64,000 nucleotides of DNA from Streptomyces venezuelae. Lineage in GTDB: Bacteria; Actinomycetota; Actinomycetes; Streptomycetales; Streptomycetaceae. Made by a program: the position numbers and the translations under genes. Shown here piece after piece: positions 8,149-16,918 of this stretch (within the stretch, counting starts at the first letter, position 1; each line of letters starts with the position of its first letter). The notes beneath the pieces are model-generated. The model saw only the letters and a program-made list of their open reading frames with translations. It did no database searches and was not told where the DNA came from. Where the stretch lies: assembly GCF_008642315.1 (NCBI RefSeq), contig NZ_CP029192.1, positions 1,054,001-1,118,000 on the forward strand, read 5' to 3'.

Positions 8149-9057
8149 ATGCCGAACATCCCCCACACCGAAGGGCCCGATACCACCTTCGCGACCGTGT
8201 TCCGCCGGGCCCTGCAACAGCGCGGGCTGCCCCTGGAACGCATACGCGACCACCTCAGGGCCCAGCAGATCACCGTCAGCCTCGCCACGCTCAGCCACTG
8301 GCAGCGCGGACGCAGCCAGCCGGAGCGCGCCCAGTCCCTGCGCGCCGTCGACGCGCTGGAGCCGCTCCTCAACCTGCCCACCGGCACGCTGCGCTCCCTG
8401 CTGGGCCCGCACCGGCCGCGCGGCGGCCCCCCACCGGTCGACCCGACCGTCGCCCGCACGGTCTACGGCGAGAACTCGGACGTGGAACAGGCCCTCGGTG
8501 ACGCCTTTCCGCAGTTCAACGAGGGGCTGCGGCCGCTCACCATCCAGGAGACGGTCAGCCTGGACGAGCACCGGTCCATCCACGAGACGTCGATCACGAC
8601 CGTGGTGCAGGCCGTCCGCGACGCGGTCGAGCACCTGACCGTCGTCCACTTCCTCGACTCCCCGAAGGCGGGGACGGTCGACCTCGCCGTCCCCTACGGG
8701 CCGCCGCCGCGCAGCCGCTTCCTGCCGGAGCTCGGATGCGTGGCCGCCGACATCCCGCTCGGGCGGCAACTGGCCAGGACCGAGACCGCGGTGGTCGCCT
8801 ACACGCTCCGGGCCGCGTCGGACGTCTCCCACCAGCACGAGCGCCGCGTCACCACACCGCTGAGGGCCTACCTGCTGCACGTCCGCTTCCACCCGCTGGC
8901 GCTGCCCGCCGGCTGCTGGAGCTATCAGCGCGAGCAGATCGGCGCCGAACCCCGCCACCGCCGCCGCACCGCACTCGACGCCTTCCACACGACGCATCTG
9001 CTGCCCACGCACTGCAGGCCCGGCGTCTACGGGATCGAGTGGGAGTGGCCCGACTGA
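8149..9057 (+). CDS. XRE-family-like helix-turn-helix transcriptional regulator
   Basis: This is a 302-aa protein. I chose ATG 8149 over the in-frame upstream TTG at 8101, because the TTG start would begin only 24 bases after the terminator hairpin and add an unstructured leader. Residues 12-75 read as a helix-turn-helix of the lambda-repressor/XRE type (FRRALQQRGLPLERI, then a recognition helix ending LSHWQRGRSQP). The remaining 200 residues have no domain I recognise. They are rich in conserved-looking hydrophobic and charged patches and may sense a ligand or a partner. Large XRE proteins like this are common in Streptomyces, often next to small partner genes; here a convergent 66-aa gene follows. 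Target unknown. Confidence 0.75.
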   Translation: MPNIPHTEGPDTTFATVFRRALQQRGLPLERIRDHLRAQQITVSLATLSHWQRGRSQPERAQSLRAVDALEPLLNLPTGTLRSLLGPHRPRGGPPPVDPTVARTVYGENSDVEQALGDAFPQFNEGLRPLTIQETVSLDEHRSIHETSITTVVQAVRDAVEHLTVVHFLDSPKAGTVDLAVPYGPPPRSRFLPELGCVAADIPLGRQLARTETAVVAYTLRAASDVSHQHERRVTTPLRAYLLHVRFHPLALPAGCWSYQREQIGAEPRHRRRTALDAFHTTHLLPTHCRPGVYGIEWEWPD

Positions 9058-9078
9058 GGCGGGGCTCCCGCGCCGGGG

Positions 9079-9279
9079 TCACAGCCCGAGATCGAGCGCC
9101 AGGCACGAGTAGTACTTCCACGAGCCCTCGGGGTGGTAGGCGCCGGGCTCCGCGCCTGCCCGGCCGGTCGACGCCCCTTCGGTCATGTCCTCGAAGAGGA
9201 TGCGCTCGGGGAGGTGACCGTAACGCTCATGACGCGCCTCGGCGGCGGCAGCGGTCGTGCCGGTGAGTTCCTTGCCCAT
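9079..9279 (-). CDS. Small hypothetical protein (66 aa), convergent to the XRE regulator
   Basis: I do not recognise this protein. ATG 9279 is chosen because a purine-rich GTGGAG stretch sits about 10 bases upstream; a start at 9306 would add nine residues. The sequence is soluble and acidic, with MGKELTGTTAAAAEARHERY at the N-terminus, a central LPERILFEDM and a C-terminal GSWKYYSCLALDLGL. It has one Cys, no signal peptide and no membrane segment. The gene ends 21 bases from the XRE stop and is read toward it. It could be a regulator partner, a small peptide precursor or a false call. Codon use fits Streptomyces. Confidence 0.55.
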   Translation of the reverse strand: MGKELTGTTAAAAEARHERYGHLPERILFEDMTEGASTGRAGAEPGAYHPEGSWKYYSCLALDLGL

Positions 9280-9325
9280 GGGGGTCTCCACTTCGCTCCA
9301 CTCCACTTCGCTTCGTTTCGCGATT

Positions 9326-9348
9326 CGTCACCACTTTAACCGGTGACG
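9326..9348. promoter_or_regulatory. Inverted repeat upstream of the 66-aa gene
   Basis: CGTCACC (9326-9332) and GGTGACG (9342-9348) form a 7-bp inverted repeat with an AT-rich centre, about 50 bases before the ATG of the minus-strand 66-aa gene. It is a candidate operator, perhaps for the neighbouring XRE regulator. The 9280-9611 interval also holds the leader elements of the downstream ABC-F gene and otherwise shows no gene. Confidence 0.3.
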
Positions 9349-9448
9349 CGCCTCGGAGGCCAGGGTTCCACCCGGTCCACGAGAAGCGGAGGCCGACACC
9401 TGCTACGCTCCGAAAGAACTGGACCTGCTTGATCGAGGAGACGCAGAC

Positions 9449-9478
9449 GTGGTGGGTGAAGACGACATCTCCGGATGA
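9449..9478 (+). CDS. Possible 9-codon leader peptide upstream of the first ABC-F gene
   Basis: A GAGGAG ribosome binding site (9435-9440) is followed, after 8 bases, by GTG 9449 opening a 9-codon frame (MVGEDDISG) that ends at TGA 9476-9478. The stop lies inside a small perfect hairpin (9470-9486). Leader peptides with attenuator hairpins are a known way to induce ABC-F genes when ribosomes stall. This is inferred from layout only; it could be chance. Confidence 0.3.
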   Translation: MVGEDDISG

Positions 9479-9486
9479 GATCCGGA
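9470..9486 (+). promoter_or_regulatory. Small hairpin overlapping the leader stop, possible attenuator
   Basis: TCCGGAT (9470-9476) and ATCCGGA (9480-9486) pair perfectly around a 3-base loop, overlapping the stop codon of the short leader frame and 125 bases before the ABC-F start. There is no T-tract. Confidence 0.3.
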
Positions 9487-9611
9487 AGTGACAGGCCACT
9501 GGCCGGCGCCGTAGGCGCGCCGCCGCCGTGGCCCTGCTCGTCGTTCCCCCCTTCCCCACCCCGCCCAGGGCAGAGCTCTGTCCGCCCTGTCGACACCTCG
9601 AGGTCACCTCC

Positions 9612-11246
9612 ATGTCCGACGCCGCCATCACCTGCTCGAACCTCTCCTTCGCCTGGCCCGACGACACCCCGGTCCTCAGCGACCTGTCCTTCACGCTGAC
9701 CTCCGGCCGCACCGGCCTGGTCGCCCCCAACGGCTCCGGCAAGAGCACCCTGCTCAAGCTGATCGCGGGCGAGCTCAAGCCCACCAGCGGCTCGGTGACC
9801 GTCAGCGGCACACTCGGCCACCTCCCCCAGAGCCTCCCCCTGACCGGCACCCTCACGGTCGCCGAGGTGCTCGGCGTCGCCCCCGTCATCCGGGCCCTGA
9901 ACGCCGTCGAGTCGGGCGACGTGAGCGAGGCGCACTTCACCACCATCGGCGACGACTGGGACATCGAGGAGCGCACCCGCGCCCAGCTCGACCGCCTCGG
10001 CCTCGCCGGCCTGGACCTCGAGCGCCGCCTGAGCACGCTCAGCGGCGGCCAGATCGTCACCCTCGGCCTCGCCGCCCAGCTCCTCAAGCGCCCCGACGTG
10101 CTCCTCCTCGACGAGCCGACCAACAACCTCGACCTGGAGGCCCGGCACACGCTCTACGCCGCACTGGAGAGCTTCACCGGCTGCCTGCTGCTGGTCAGCC
10201 ACGACCGCCCGCTGCTCGACCGCATGGACCGCATCGCCGAACTCGGCGGCGACGAACTGCGCTTCTACGGCGGCAACTTCAGCGCGTACGAGGAAGCCGT
10301 GCGCGCCGAACAGGAGGTCGCCGAGAAGAACGTCCGCAACGCGGAGCAGGAGCTGAAGCGCGAGAAGCGCGAGGCGCAGCAGGCCCGCGAGCGGGCCGAC
10401 CGCCGACAGAGCAACGCCGCCCGCAACCTCAAGAGCGCCGGCCTGCCCCGCATCTTCGCCGGCAACATGAAACGGGGCGCGCAGGAGTCCGCGGGCCGGG
10501 CGGGCCAGATGCACGCGAACCGGGTCAGCGACGCCAAGGCCCGGCTCGACGAGGCCGGGCGCGCGCTCCGCGACGAGCAGCGCATCAGCCTCGAACTGCC
10601 CGGCACCCAGGTGCCGGCCGGACGCAACCTCTTCCTCGGCGAGGGCCTGCAGGTCCGGCACGACGGCCGGGCCGTCTTCGCCGAAGGCGGCATCGACCTG
10701 ACCGTGCGCGGACCCGAGCGGATCGCGCTGACCGGGCCCAACGGCGCAGGGAAGACCACCCTGTTGCGCCTCATCACCGGCGACCTCGCACCGGACGAGG
10801 GCGAGGTCAAGCGCAACGACGGCCGCATCGCGTACCTCTCGCAGCGCCTCGATCTGCTGGACCCCGAGCGCACCGTGGCGGAGAACTTCGCCGCGGCCGC
10901 CCCGGAGCGGCCCGAGGCCGAGCGGATGAACCTGCTCGCCCGCTTCCTCTTCCGGGGCCCGCGGGCCCATCTGCCCGTCGGCGTCCTCTCCGGCGGCGAG
11001 CGGCTGCGGGCAACACTCGCCTGTGTGCTCTGCGCCGAACCGGCCCCGCAGCTGCTGCTGCTCGACGAGCCGACCAACAACCTCGACCTGGTCAGCGCGG
11101 GCCAGCTGGAGAGCGCACTCGACTCCTACCAGGGCGCCTTCGTCGTGATCAGCCACGACGAGCGCTTCCTCGCCGAGATCGGGGTGAACCGGCGGCTGCG
11201 GCTGGCCGACGGCGTGCTCAGGGAGACCGGGGCGCCCGCGGTGTGA
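9612..11246 (+). CDS. ABC-F family ATPase (ribosome-associated), first of a tandem pair
   Basis: This is a 544-aa soluble protein with two ATP-binding cassettes and no membrane domain. The ATG at 9612 is chosen because the conserved cassette starts there; a longer frame reaches back to 9528 but adds low-complexity sequence. Cassette 1: Walker A APNGSGKST (38-46), signature LSGGQ (143-147), Walker B with DEPTNNLD (167-174). A charged, helix-forming linker rich in Lys/Arg/Glu/Gln (about 220-320) follows; in ABC-F proteins it reaches toward the ribosomal P-site and tRNA. Cassette 2: GPNGAGKTT (about 375-383), LSGGER (about 459), DEPTNNLD (about 485). ABC-F proteins act on translating ribosomes, some giving antibiotic resistance. 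Polyether ionophores do not target ribosomes, so a self-resistance role is unproven. Confidence 0.88.
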   Translation: MSDAAITCSNLSFAWPDDTPVLSDLSFTLTSGRTGLVAPNGSGKSTLLKLIAGELKPTSGSVTVSGTLGHLPQSLPLTGTLTVAEVLGVAPVIRALNAVESGDVSEAHFTTIGDDWDIEERTRAQLDRLGLAGLDLERRLSTLSGGQIVTLGLAAQLLKRPDVLLLDEPTNNLDLEARHTLYAALESFTGCLLLVSHDRPLLDRMDRIAELGGDELRFYGGNFSAYEEAVRAEQEVAEKNVRNAEQELKREKREAQQARERADRRQSNAARNLKSAGLPRIFAGNMKRGAQESAGRAGQMHANRVSDAKARLDEAGRALRDEQRISLELPGTQVPAGRNLFLGEGLQVRHDGRAVFAEGGIDLTVRGPERIALTGPNGAGKTTLLRLITGDLAPDEGEVKRNDGRIAYLSQRLDLLDPERTVAENFAAAAPERPEAERMNLLARFLFRGPRAHLPVGVLSGGERLRATLACVLCAEPAPQLLLLDEPTNNLDLVSAGQLESALDSYQGAFVVISHDERFLAEIGVNRRLRLADGVLRETGAPAV

Positions 11247-11336
11247 GGCGTCGGTGAGCGAACGGCCCGTACGAGGCGCCGCGCCCGGCGGGCCGACCAC
11301 CGACACCCCCACCGACGAACCGGAGGAGGGCCTCAC

Positions 11337-13013
11337 ATGCCCCAGCCCCAACCCGCTCTGCTCGCCCACGAGATCGTCCGCGATTTCGGGGGCCGCCGTG
11401 TCCTCGACGGCGTCTCCCTGACCGCGTCCCCCGGCCACCGCATCGGCCTGATCGGCGAGAACGGCGTCGGCAAGTCCACGCTGCTGCGCGTCCTCGCGGG
11501 TGTGGACGAGCCCGACACCGGCAGCGTCGTCCGCCCGGCCGATCTCGGCTTCCTGCACCAGGAGATGCCCTTCGACACCGAATCGACCGTCGCCGCTGTG
11601 CTCGACGACGCGCTGCGCGAAGCCCGCGAGGACCTGGCGGAGCTCGGGCGGCTGAGCGACGAGATCACCCGCGTCCCCGAGGACACGCCCGCCCATCGAG
11701 AGCTCCTCGACGCCTACGGGCGACGGCTCGAACAGGCCCAGGACCGGGAGTCCTGGGACGCCGACCGCCGGGCCGCCCTGGTCCTCGACGGGCTCGGCCT
11801 CGGCGCGCTCGCACACGACCGCACGCTCGGCTCGCTGTCCGGCGGGCAGCGCGGCCGGCTCGCGCTCGCCGCCCTGCTCGTCCGGCGGCCCACCGCGCTG
11901 CTCCTCGACGAGCCGACCAACCACCTCGACGACGGCGCCGCCGCCTTCCTGGAGGACCAGCTGCGCGGCCTGCCGGGCACGGTGGTGGCCGCCAGCCACG
12001 ACCGTGCGTTCCTCGACGCCGTCTGCACCGACCTGATCGACCTCGACCCGGCGGTCGATGGGCCCGTCCGCCACGGCGGCACCTACTCGGCGTACGTGAG
12101 CGCGAAGCGCGCCGAGCGGGAACGCTGGGAGCAGCGTCACGCCGAGGAGCAGGAGGAACTGCGGGCGTTGCGATACGCGGCGGGTGTCACCGCGCGCCGG
12201 GTGGCCCCTGACCGGGGGCCGCGCGACAACGAGAAGATGGGCTACGGCCATCGGGCCGGCCGGGTGCAGAGCCAGATCTCCCGCCGGGTGCGCAACGCCA
12301 CGCGGCGCCTGGAGGAGTTGGAGCGCGGCCAGGTGGCCGCTCCCCCGCGGCCGCTGCGGTTCGCCGCCGGAGTGCTGACGGCGCGGACGACGGACGACCC
12401 GCGGCCTCTGGTCTCGCTGCGTGACGTGCGGGTGCCCGGGCGGCTGGCGCTGGACGGCCTGGACGTGGCGGCGGGCGAGCGGCTGCTGGTGACGGGGGCG
12501 AACGGGGCGGGCAAGTCGACGTTGCTCGCCGTGCTCGCGGGGCGCCTCGCCGCCGAGGGAGAGGTACGTCGACGGGAGCACCTGACCGTGGGGATGCTCG
12601 CCCAGGACACGGTGTTCGAGCGGCCCGACCGTACGGCCCAGGACACGTATGTGCTGGCACTGGGCCCCGAGCGGGCCGACGCTGTCCCGCTGTCGTCGCT
12701 CGGCCTGGTCCACGCGACCGACCTGGACAAGCCCGTGGGCACCCTGTCCGTCGGGCAGCGTCGACGGCTCGCGCTCGCGCTCCTGGTGGCCCGTCCGCCC
12801 CAGCTGCTCCTGCTCGACGAGCCGACCAACCACCTCTCCCCACGCCTGTGCGACGAACTGGAGGAGGCGATGGCCCCCGCGCGGGGCTCATCGGAAGCCG
12901 ACTCCGACGCCGACTCCGACCCCGGTCCCCGGATCGGAGCGATCGTCGTCGCGAGCCACGACCGCTGGCTGCGGCGGCGGTGGGAGGGGCGCACGCTCAG
13001 GCTGCCGGTGTAG
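11337..13013 (+). CDS. ABC-F family ATPase, second of the tandem pair
   Basis: This is a 558-aa protein. ATG 11337 follows a GGAGGAGGG ribosome binding site, 90 bases after the first ABC-F gene, so the two may be one transcript. Cassette 1: Walker A GENGVGKST (40-48), signature LSGGQ (about 167), DEPTNHLD (about 192-199). The linker holds RRVRNATRRLEELERG. Cassette 2: GANGAGKST (about 387), DEPTNHLS (about 495), but the signature is LSVGQ rather than LSGGQ. The DEPTNHL form is the usual type in antibiotic-resistance ABC-F proteins such as TlrC, CarA or OleB. A short acidic insert, SEADSDADSDPG, sits near the C-terminus. It is quite diverged from its neighbour, so this is not a recent duplication. 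Confidence 0.88.
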   Translation: MPQPQPALLAHEIVRDFGGRRVLDGVSLTASPGHRIGLIGENGVGKSTLLRVLAGVDEPDTGSVVRPADLGFLHQEMPFDTESTVAAVLDDALREAREDLAELGRLSDEITRVPEDTPAHRELLDAYGRRLEQAQDRESWDADRRAALVLDGLGLGALAHDRTLGSLSGGQRGRLALAALLVRRPTALLLDEPTNHLDDGAAAFLEDQLRGLPGTVVAASHDRAFLDAVCTDLIDLDPAVDGPVRHGGTYSAYVSAKRAERERWEQRHAEEQEELRALRYAAGVTARRVAPDRGPRDNEKMGYGHRAGRVQSQISRRVRNATRRLEELERGQVAAPPRPLRFAAGVLTARTTDDPRPLVSLRDVRVPGRLALDGLDVAAGERLLVTGANGAGKSTLLAVLAGRLAAEGEVRRREHLTVGMLAQDTVFERPDRTAQDTYVLALGPERADAVPLSSLGLVHATDLDKPVGTLSVGQRRRLALALLVARPPQLLLLDEPTNHLSPRLCDELEEAMAPARGSSEADSDADSDPGPRIGAIVVASHDRWLRRRWEGRTLRLPV

Positions 13014-13069
13014 CGGCACGTCGGTGACCTTCGTTGCGGGACGCGGAGGTCACCTGTCAGGATGGTGAC

Positions 13070-13618
13070 GTGAATCTCGACCACGTCTTCGTCTGCGGAC
13101 ACCCGGCCCTCGACTTCGCGGCCACGCTCCGCGCACGACGTTCCGCCCGGTTCGAGATGTTCGTGACCCCGGAGCGGCTCAACGCCTGGTACCTGGAGTC
13201 CGGAATCGTGGACGCGATCACACCCGCGGACGAGAGTGACGTGCGGGCGGCGACGACCGTGCGCGAGGCGGTGTACCGGCTCCTGGCCGACCGCCGCATC
13301 GGCGACGGCTTCGACCCCGAGGCGCTCGCCGTCCTCAACGCCGCCGCCCGCCGGACCCCCGTGACACCCCAACTCTCCCTGGCCGGCCGGCACAACGAGG
13401 CGACGCCTGACGAGGCCCTCGCGACAGTGGCCCGCCTGGCCGTCGAACTGCTCGGCGGCCCGGACGTCCCGCTGCTCAAGGAGTGCGGCAACCCCGAGTG
13501 CACACGGGTCTACGTCGACCGCTCCCGCGGCATGCGGCGCCAGTGGTGCGGCATGGAGTCCTGCGGCAACAAGATCAAGGCCGCCGCGTACCGCGCGCGG
13601 AAGAAGACCGTGGCGTGA
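13070..13618 (+). CDS. CGNR zinc-finger (ABATE-domain) putative transcriptional regulator
   Basis: This is a 182-aa protein. GTG 13070 follows an AGGATGG ribosome binding site; a start at 13034 would add 12 residues with no better site. The N-terminal 130 residues have the pattern of the ABATE domain (GHPALDFAATL near the start; later helices with LAVLNAAARR). The C-terminal CGNR zinc finger is complete: Cys139, Cys144, Cys160 and Cys165, the last in CGNK, followed by a basic helix (KAAAYRARKK) for DNA binding. Such proteins are presumed stress or metabolic regulators, often unlinked to pathways. It starts 57 bases after the ABC-F stop and may be co-transcribed. Its 3' end overlaps a convergent membrane-protein gene by 44 bases. 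Confidence 0.8.
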   Translation: MNLDHVFVCGHPALDFAATLRARRSARFEMFVTPERLNAWYLESGIVDAITPADESDVRAATTVREAVYRLLADRRIGDGFDPEALAVLNAAARRTPVTPQLSLAGRHNEATPDEALATVARLAVELLGGPDVPLLKECGNPECTRVYVDRSRGMRRQWCGMESCGNKIKAAAYRARKKTVA

Positions 13619-13943
13619 CGCGCCCCGTCTTGAGGTGACGGTCGAGGGCCGCCGTGAGCGCCGCCATCGCCGCGGCGGCCAGGGCGAAGCTGCCGCAGAC
13701 GAGGCTCACGGACCCCACCCATGCGGCGGGCCTGTCGAACAACGCGGCGGAGAGCCGCACCCCCGCGCCCAGCGCGCCCGCCCCGGCGGCGAGCAGCCAC
13801 GTGCCGGGGGTGAGCGCACTCCAGACGTCACCGGCGGCCGCGGAGCGCGCGATGCGCAGGACGACGCGCCCGGCGAGCACGGCACCGGCGAGTGGCGCGA
13901 CGATGGCCACCCCCAGCAGGAGCAGCACGGGAAGAACCCACAT
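13575..13943 (-). CDS. Small hypothetical membrane protein (122 aa)
   Basis: I do not recognise a family. ATG 13943 (MWVLPVLLLLG) is preferred over ATG 13970 because GAGGA lies at a good distance before it. Three hydrophobic segments are visible: residues 2-24, about 45-65 and about 72-98, with Arg clusters between and after them, which fits a three-pass inner membrane protein with a basic cytoplasmic tail. The tail overlaps the convergent CGNR gene by 44 bases. Codon use is ordinary for the genome. It lies just beyond the terminator that ends the PKS/monH operon and so is transcribed separately. Function unknown. Confidence 0.55.
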   Translation of the reverse strand: MWVLPVLLLLGVAIVAPLAGAVLAGRVVLRIARSAAAGDVWSALTPGTWLLAAGAGALGAGVRLSAALFDRPAAWVGSVSLVCGSFALAAAAMAALTAALDRHLKTGRVTPRSSSARGTRRP

Positions 13944-14025
13944 GGCGGGGTCCTCGGACGAAAGGATCATGACTGTAGGACAGCGCGAGGGGCGCGAAGG
14001 TTGCCCGGTCGCTCGGGTCACGTCA

Positions 14026-14063
14026 TGCATCACGGCGGACCGCTTGCTGTCCGCCGTGATGCA
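14026..14063 (-). terminator. Hairpin terminator at the end of the PKS-monH operon
   Basis: A perfect 15-bp inverted repeat (arms 14026-14040 and 14049-14063) with an 8-base loop begins 15 bases past the monH stop. It separates the biosynthetic operon from the membrane-protein gene on the same strand. Confidence 0.8.
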
Positions 14064-14077
14064 CGGGGGACCGCTCG

Positions 14078-16918
14078 CTACCCCAGCACCGCCTGCAGAT
14101 CCAGCCGCTTGACGTCGAGCTTGCGGTAGATCCTGGTCAGGTGCTGCTCGACAGTGCTGACCGTGACGTACAGCTTGCGGGAGATCTCGCGGTTGGTGAA
14201 CCCGTCGGCGGCCAGCTCGGCCACGCGTCGTTCGGCGTCGGTCAGCTCGGCGTCCGGTTCGGCTCGGCCGGGCGCGGGCGCGGGTGGGGGCGGTGACGCG
14301 TGGCCACCGGCCACGGGCGGAGGTGTGTTGCCGCCCCAGCGCCGGGAGAGGAGTTCGGCCTTGCGGGCGAGCAGCCGCGCGCGTTCCGTCTCACCCCCTT
14401 CCCGTACGGCCTGGCTCTGCTCGGCCACGGCCCGCGCCAGCTCGAAGACGTCACCGGCGCCCCTGAGCACGGCGACGGCCTCGTCGAGCAGCTCGATGCG
14501 GTCCGGGCCGGGTGAGGTGGCGGCACGCAGGCGCAGCGTCATGCCCCAGGTGCGGCCGTCGGCCGGAGCGGGCAATGTCATCTGTTCGTCCACGAGTTGG
14601 CGGGCGAGGAGGGACTCACCGAGGGCCAGGTACGCCTCCGCGGCGCCGAGCCGCCACGGTTCCGCCGCGGGCACGTCGACGCCCCAGCTGCTCATCCGCG
14701 TACCGCAGGCGTAGAAGTCGCACAGGGCGGCGTAGTGGCAGCCGGTTGCCAGGTGGTAGCGGCCGCGCGCGGCCAGGTAGTGCAGTCCGGTGCGGGTCTG
14801 GAACACCGCCTGGGGCACGGGCCGTTCGAGGAGGGCCGCGGCGCCGTCGACGTCTCCGAGGGCGGCCTTGGCCTGTACGGCGGCCGCGAGCGGAAGGCCG
14901 ATCGCGGCGCCCCAGCCCTTGGGGCCGAGCATGTCGAGCGCGGTGGTGGCGCGCTGTTGCGCCGCGGCCGGGTCTCCCTGGCGCAGGTGGATGAAGGCAC
15001 GCCAGGCGGTGAACCAGGCCTGCCAGGTGGGGCTTTCGCGCTCGCCGGCCTGGGCGATGAGCCCGTCGCACCAGGCCGCCGCCCGGTGCGGCCGGTCGCG
15101 GTAGGCGAGCGTGGCGAGGGCGGCGGTCTGCACGGCGACGGTGCGGGGGCCGAGGCGGTAGCGGTTGAGGGTGCGTTCGGCCGCGTCGACCGCGTCGGAC
15201 GGATCGCTCTCGCCGCCGTGCAACAGGTCGTGCATAAGGGTGCCCGCGCCCTGCAGTTCGGGGGTGGCCGCCGGTGGGGCGGAGCGCTGCGCGGCCAGTA
15301 CGCCGGACCCCAGGCGCTCCTTGACGTGTCCGGGGTAGAGGTAGGCGCCCCAGAGCCACGGGGTGTCGAGATCCGCGGCGTTCGCGGGCGGCGCACCGGC
15401 CGGGTTAGGCCCGGCGAGCGCACAGATCGCGTCCAGCCCTTCGTCGACGCGCCCGTGCCAGAAGAGGTGGGTGGGGAGGGTGAGGGGGAGGGGGGTGGGT
15501 GGGAAGGTGGTCGGGGGTGCCGTGCGGTCGGGGAGGTGGCGTAGGACCTTCGCGGGGTCCAGGCGCCATTCCGCGTCGGCGAGCGCTCCCACGATCGCGG
15601 CCTGTTGTGTGGCGCCCCGGCACCGCCGGTACGCGGCGCGCAGGTATGCGACGCCCACCTCCACCCGGTCGTCCTCCAGGGCGAGTTGAGCCGCCTCCTC
15701 GAAGACGGGCACCGCCCACGGCGTGTCCGACCGGTCGGCGGCGACGAGGTGGGCGGCCACCTCGTCGGCCGGTGCGCCCTCTTCGTGCAGCAGGGCGGCC
15801 ACCCGCCCGTGCAGCGCGCGGCGTTCCTCCGTCGGCATCCCGTCCAGGACCGCCGCCCCGAACGCCGGGTGGCACAGCCGCCCCTCGTGCAGCACCTCCG
15901 CGACGGTCAGCTGGTGCACGGCGCGGGCCACGGAGGCGGCGTCCACGTCGAGGAGCCGGCCCAGCGGGAACGGGCAGGCCTGCTCCCCCAACACGGCTAC
16001 GGCACGGGCGACTTCGGTGACCGGAGCCTCGTGCCGGTAGAGGAACCCGAGCACCGCCCGCCCGAACGCCTCGCCCGCGCGGCCCGTCGTCCGGTGGTCG
16101 TCCGCAAGCGCGTGGACGAGGAGCGGATGGCCCGCGCTCATACCGTGGACGACGGGCGTGAGGTCCTGGGCCGTCTCCCGGTCGAATCGCCGAGCCAGTA
16201 CGGCTCCCACTCCCGCCTTCGACAGCGGCTCGACACGGATGCGCCGCAGCGCGGGCTCGTGCGCGAACTCACTCCCGAGCAGGGCGTTGTCCGCCGTCTG
16301 ATGGACGTACTCGGTGAACAGCACATGCAGCCGCGCCGAGCGCAGCCTGCGCACCACGTACAGGAGGCACTGCAGTGAGGCCGCGTCGGCGTGGTGCGCG
16401 TCGTCGACGGCGATCAGGACGGGCCGCTCGGCGACGAGACCGCGCAGCGCCTCGCAGAGCCCGCGGAGCGCGGGGGCGTGCGGAGTGGCCGAGGGGGGAA
16501 CGTGCGTGGGCGAGACCCTGGACGCGTCGGGCTGCGTCGTGGGCGGGGCGGGTGCGGAAGCGGCGGCTTCGTCGCACCACGCCAGCGTACGTTCGGCGGT
16601 GTCGGCGGGCAGTTCCGGGCAGCAGCGCACCAGTTGCTCCAGGACGCCGAGGGGCAGGTCGCGCTCGGCCCGGCAGGCCGTGGCGGTCAGCACCAGCGCG
16701 TCGCGCGCGACCCGTTCCGTCCACGCCCGCAGCACCGCGGTCTTGCCGGTGCCGACCGCTCCGCCGAGCACCACGAGGCTGCCGCGGGTGCCCTCCGCGC
16801 CTTCGTACGCGCTCCGCAGGGCGGCCAACTCCCCGGCTCGTTCCACCAGTTCGACCCGTTCCAGCAGCTCGACCCGTTCCACCGGTTCGACCCCGGCGGA
16901 GCAGGCGTCGCGCGTCAC
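14078..16918 (-). CDS. monH: LAL-family LuxR-type pathway regulator
   Basis: This is a 946-aa protein of the large ATP-binding LuxR (LAL) class. The start is GTG at 16918-16916, overlapping the monAVI stop (GTGA). The same frame stays open much further upstream, but only as a shadow of the PKS. The N-terminal ATPase has Walker A GAVGTGKT (53-60) and Walker B VLIAVDD (166-172). A long helical middle region follows. The C-terminal LuxR helix-turn-helix (about 893-946) has [20 protein letters not shown] and ends at the protein end. LAL proteins such as PikD activate macrolide and polyether clusters. Translational coupling to the last PKS gene of the operon supports a pathway-specific role. The extreme N-terminus is a repetitive Val-Glu-Arg/Leu stretch. 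No TTA codon was noticed. Confidence 0.87.
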   Translation of the reverse strand: MTRDACSAGVEPVERVELLERVELVERAGELAALRSAYEGAEGTRGSLVVLGGAVGTGKTAVLRAWTERVARDALVLTATACRAERDLPLGVLEQLVRCCPELPADTAERTLAWCDEAAASAPAPPTTQPDASRVSPTHVPPSATPHAPALRGLCEALRGLVAERPVLIAVDDAHHADAASLQCLLYVVRRLRSARLHVLFTEYVHQTADNALLGSEFAHEPALRRIRVEPLSKAGVGAVLARRFDRETAQDLTPVVHGMSAGHPLLVHALADDHRTTGRAGEAFGRAVLGFLYRHEAPVTEVARAVAVLGEQACPFPLGRLLDVDAASVARAVHQLTVAEVLHEGRLCHPAFGAAVLDGMPTEERRALHGRVAALLHEEGAPADEVAAHLVAADRSDTPWAVPVFEEAAQLALEDDRVEVGVAYLRAAYRRCRGATQQAAIVGALADAEWRLDPAKVLRHLPDRTAPPTTFPPTPLPLTLPTHLFWHGRVDEGLDAICALAGPNPAGAPPANAADLDTPWLWGAYLYPGHVKERLGSGVLAAQRSAPPAATPELQGAGTLMHDLLHGGESDPSDAVDAAERTLNRYRLGPRTVAVQTAALATLAYRDRPHRAAAWCDGLIAQAGERESPTWQAWFTAWRAFIHLRQGDPAAAQQRATTALDMLGPKGWGAAIGLPLAAAVQAKAALGDVDGAAALLERPVPQAVFQTRTGLHYLAARGRYHLATGCHYAALCDFYACGTRMSSWGVDVPAAEPWRLGAAEAYLALGESLLARQLVDEQMTLPAPADGRTWGMTLRLRAATSPGPDRIELLDEAVAVLRGAGDVFELARAVAEQSQAVREGGETERARLLARKAELLSRRWGGNTPPPVAGGHASPPPPAPAPGRAEPDAELTDAERRVAELAADGFTNREISRKLYVTVSTVEQHLTRIYRKLDVKRLDLQAVLG

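Noticed and set aside
9528-9611. Upstream GTG start for the first ABC-F protein
   Set aside because: It adds a Pro-rich segment unlike the family; ATG 9612 places the first conserved cassette strand at the N-terminus.
9336-12833. Long minus-strand open frame opposite the ABC-F genes
   Set aside because: Antisense shadow rich in Val/Gly/Glu repeats; the plus strand carries four complete ATP-binding motifs.
13023-13054. Inverted repeat between the second ABC-F gene and the CGNR gene
   Set aside because: Only 8 bp arms with a 14-16 base GC-rich spacer; too weak to call as terminator or operator.
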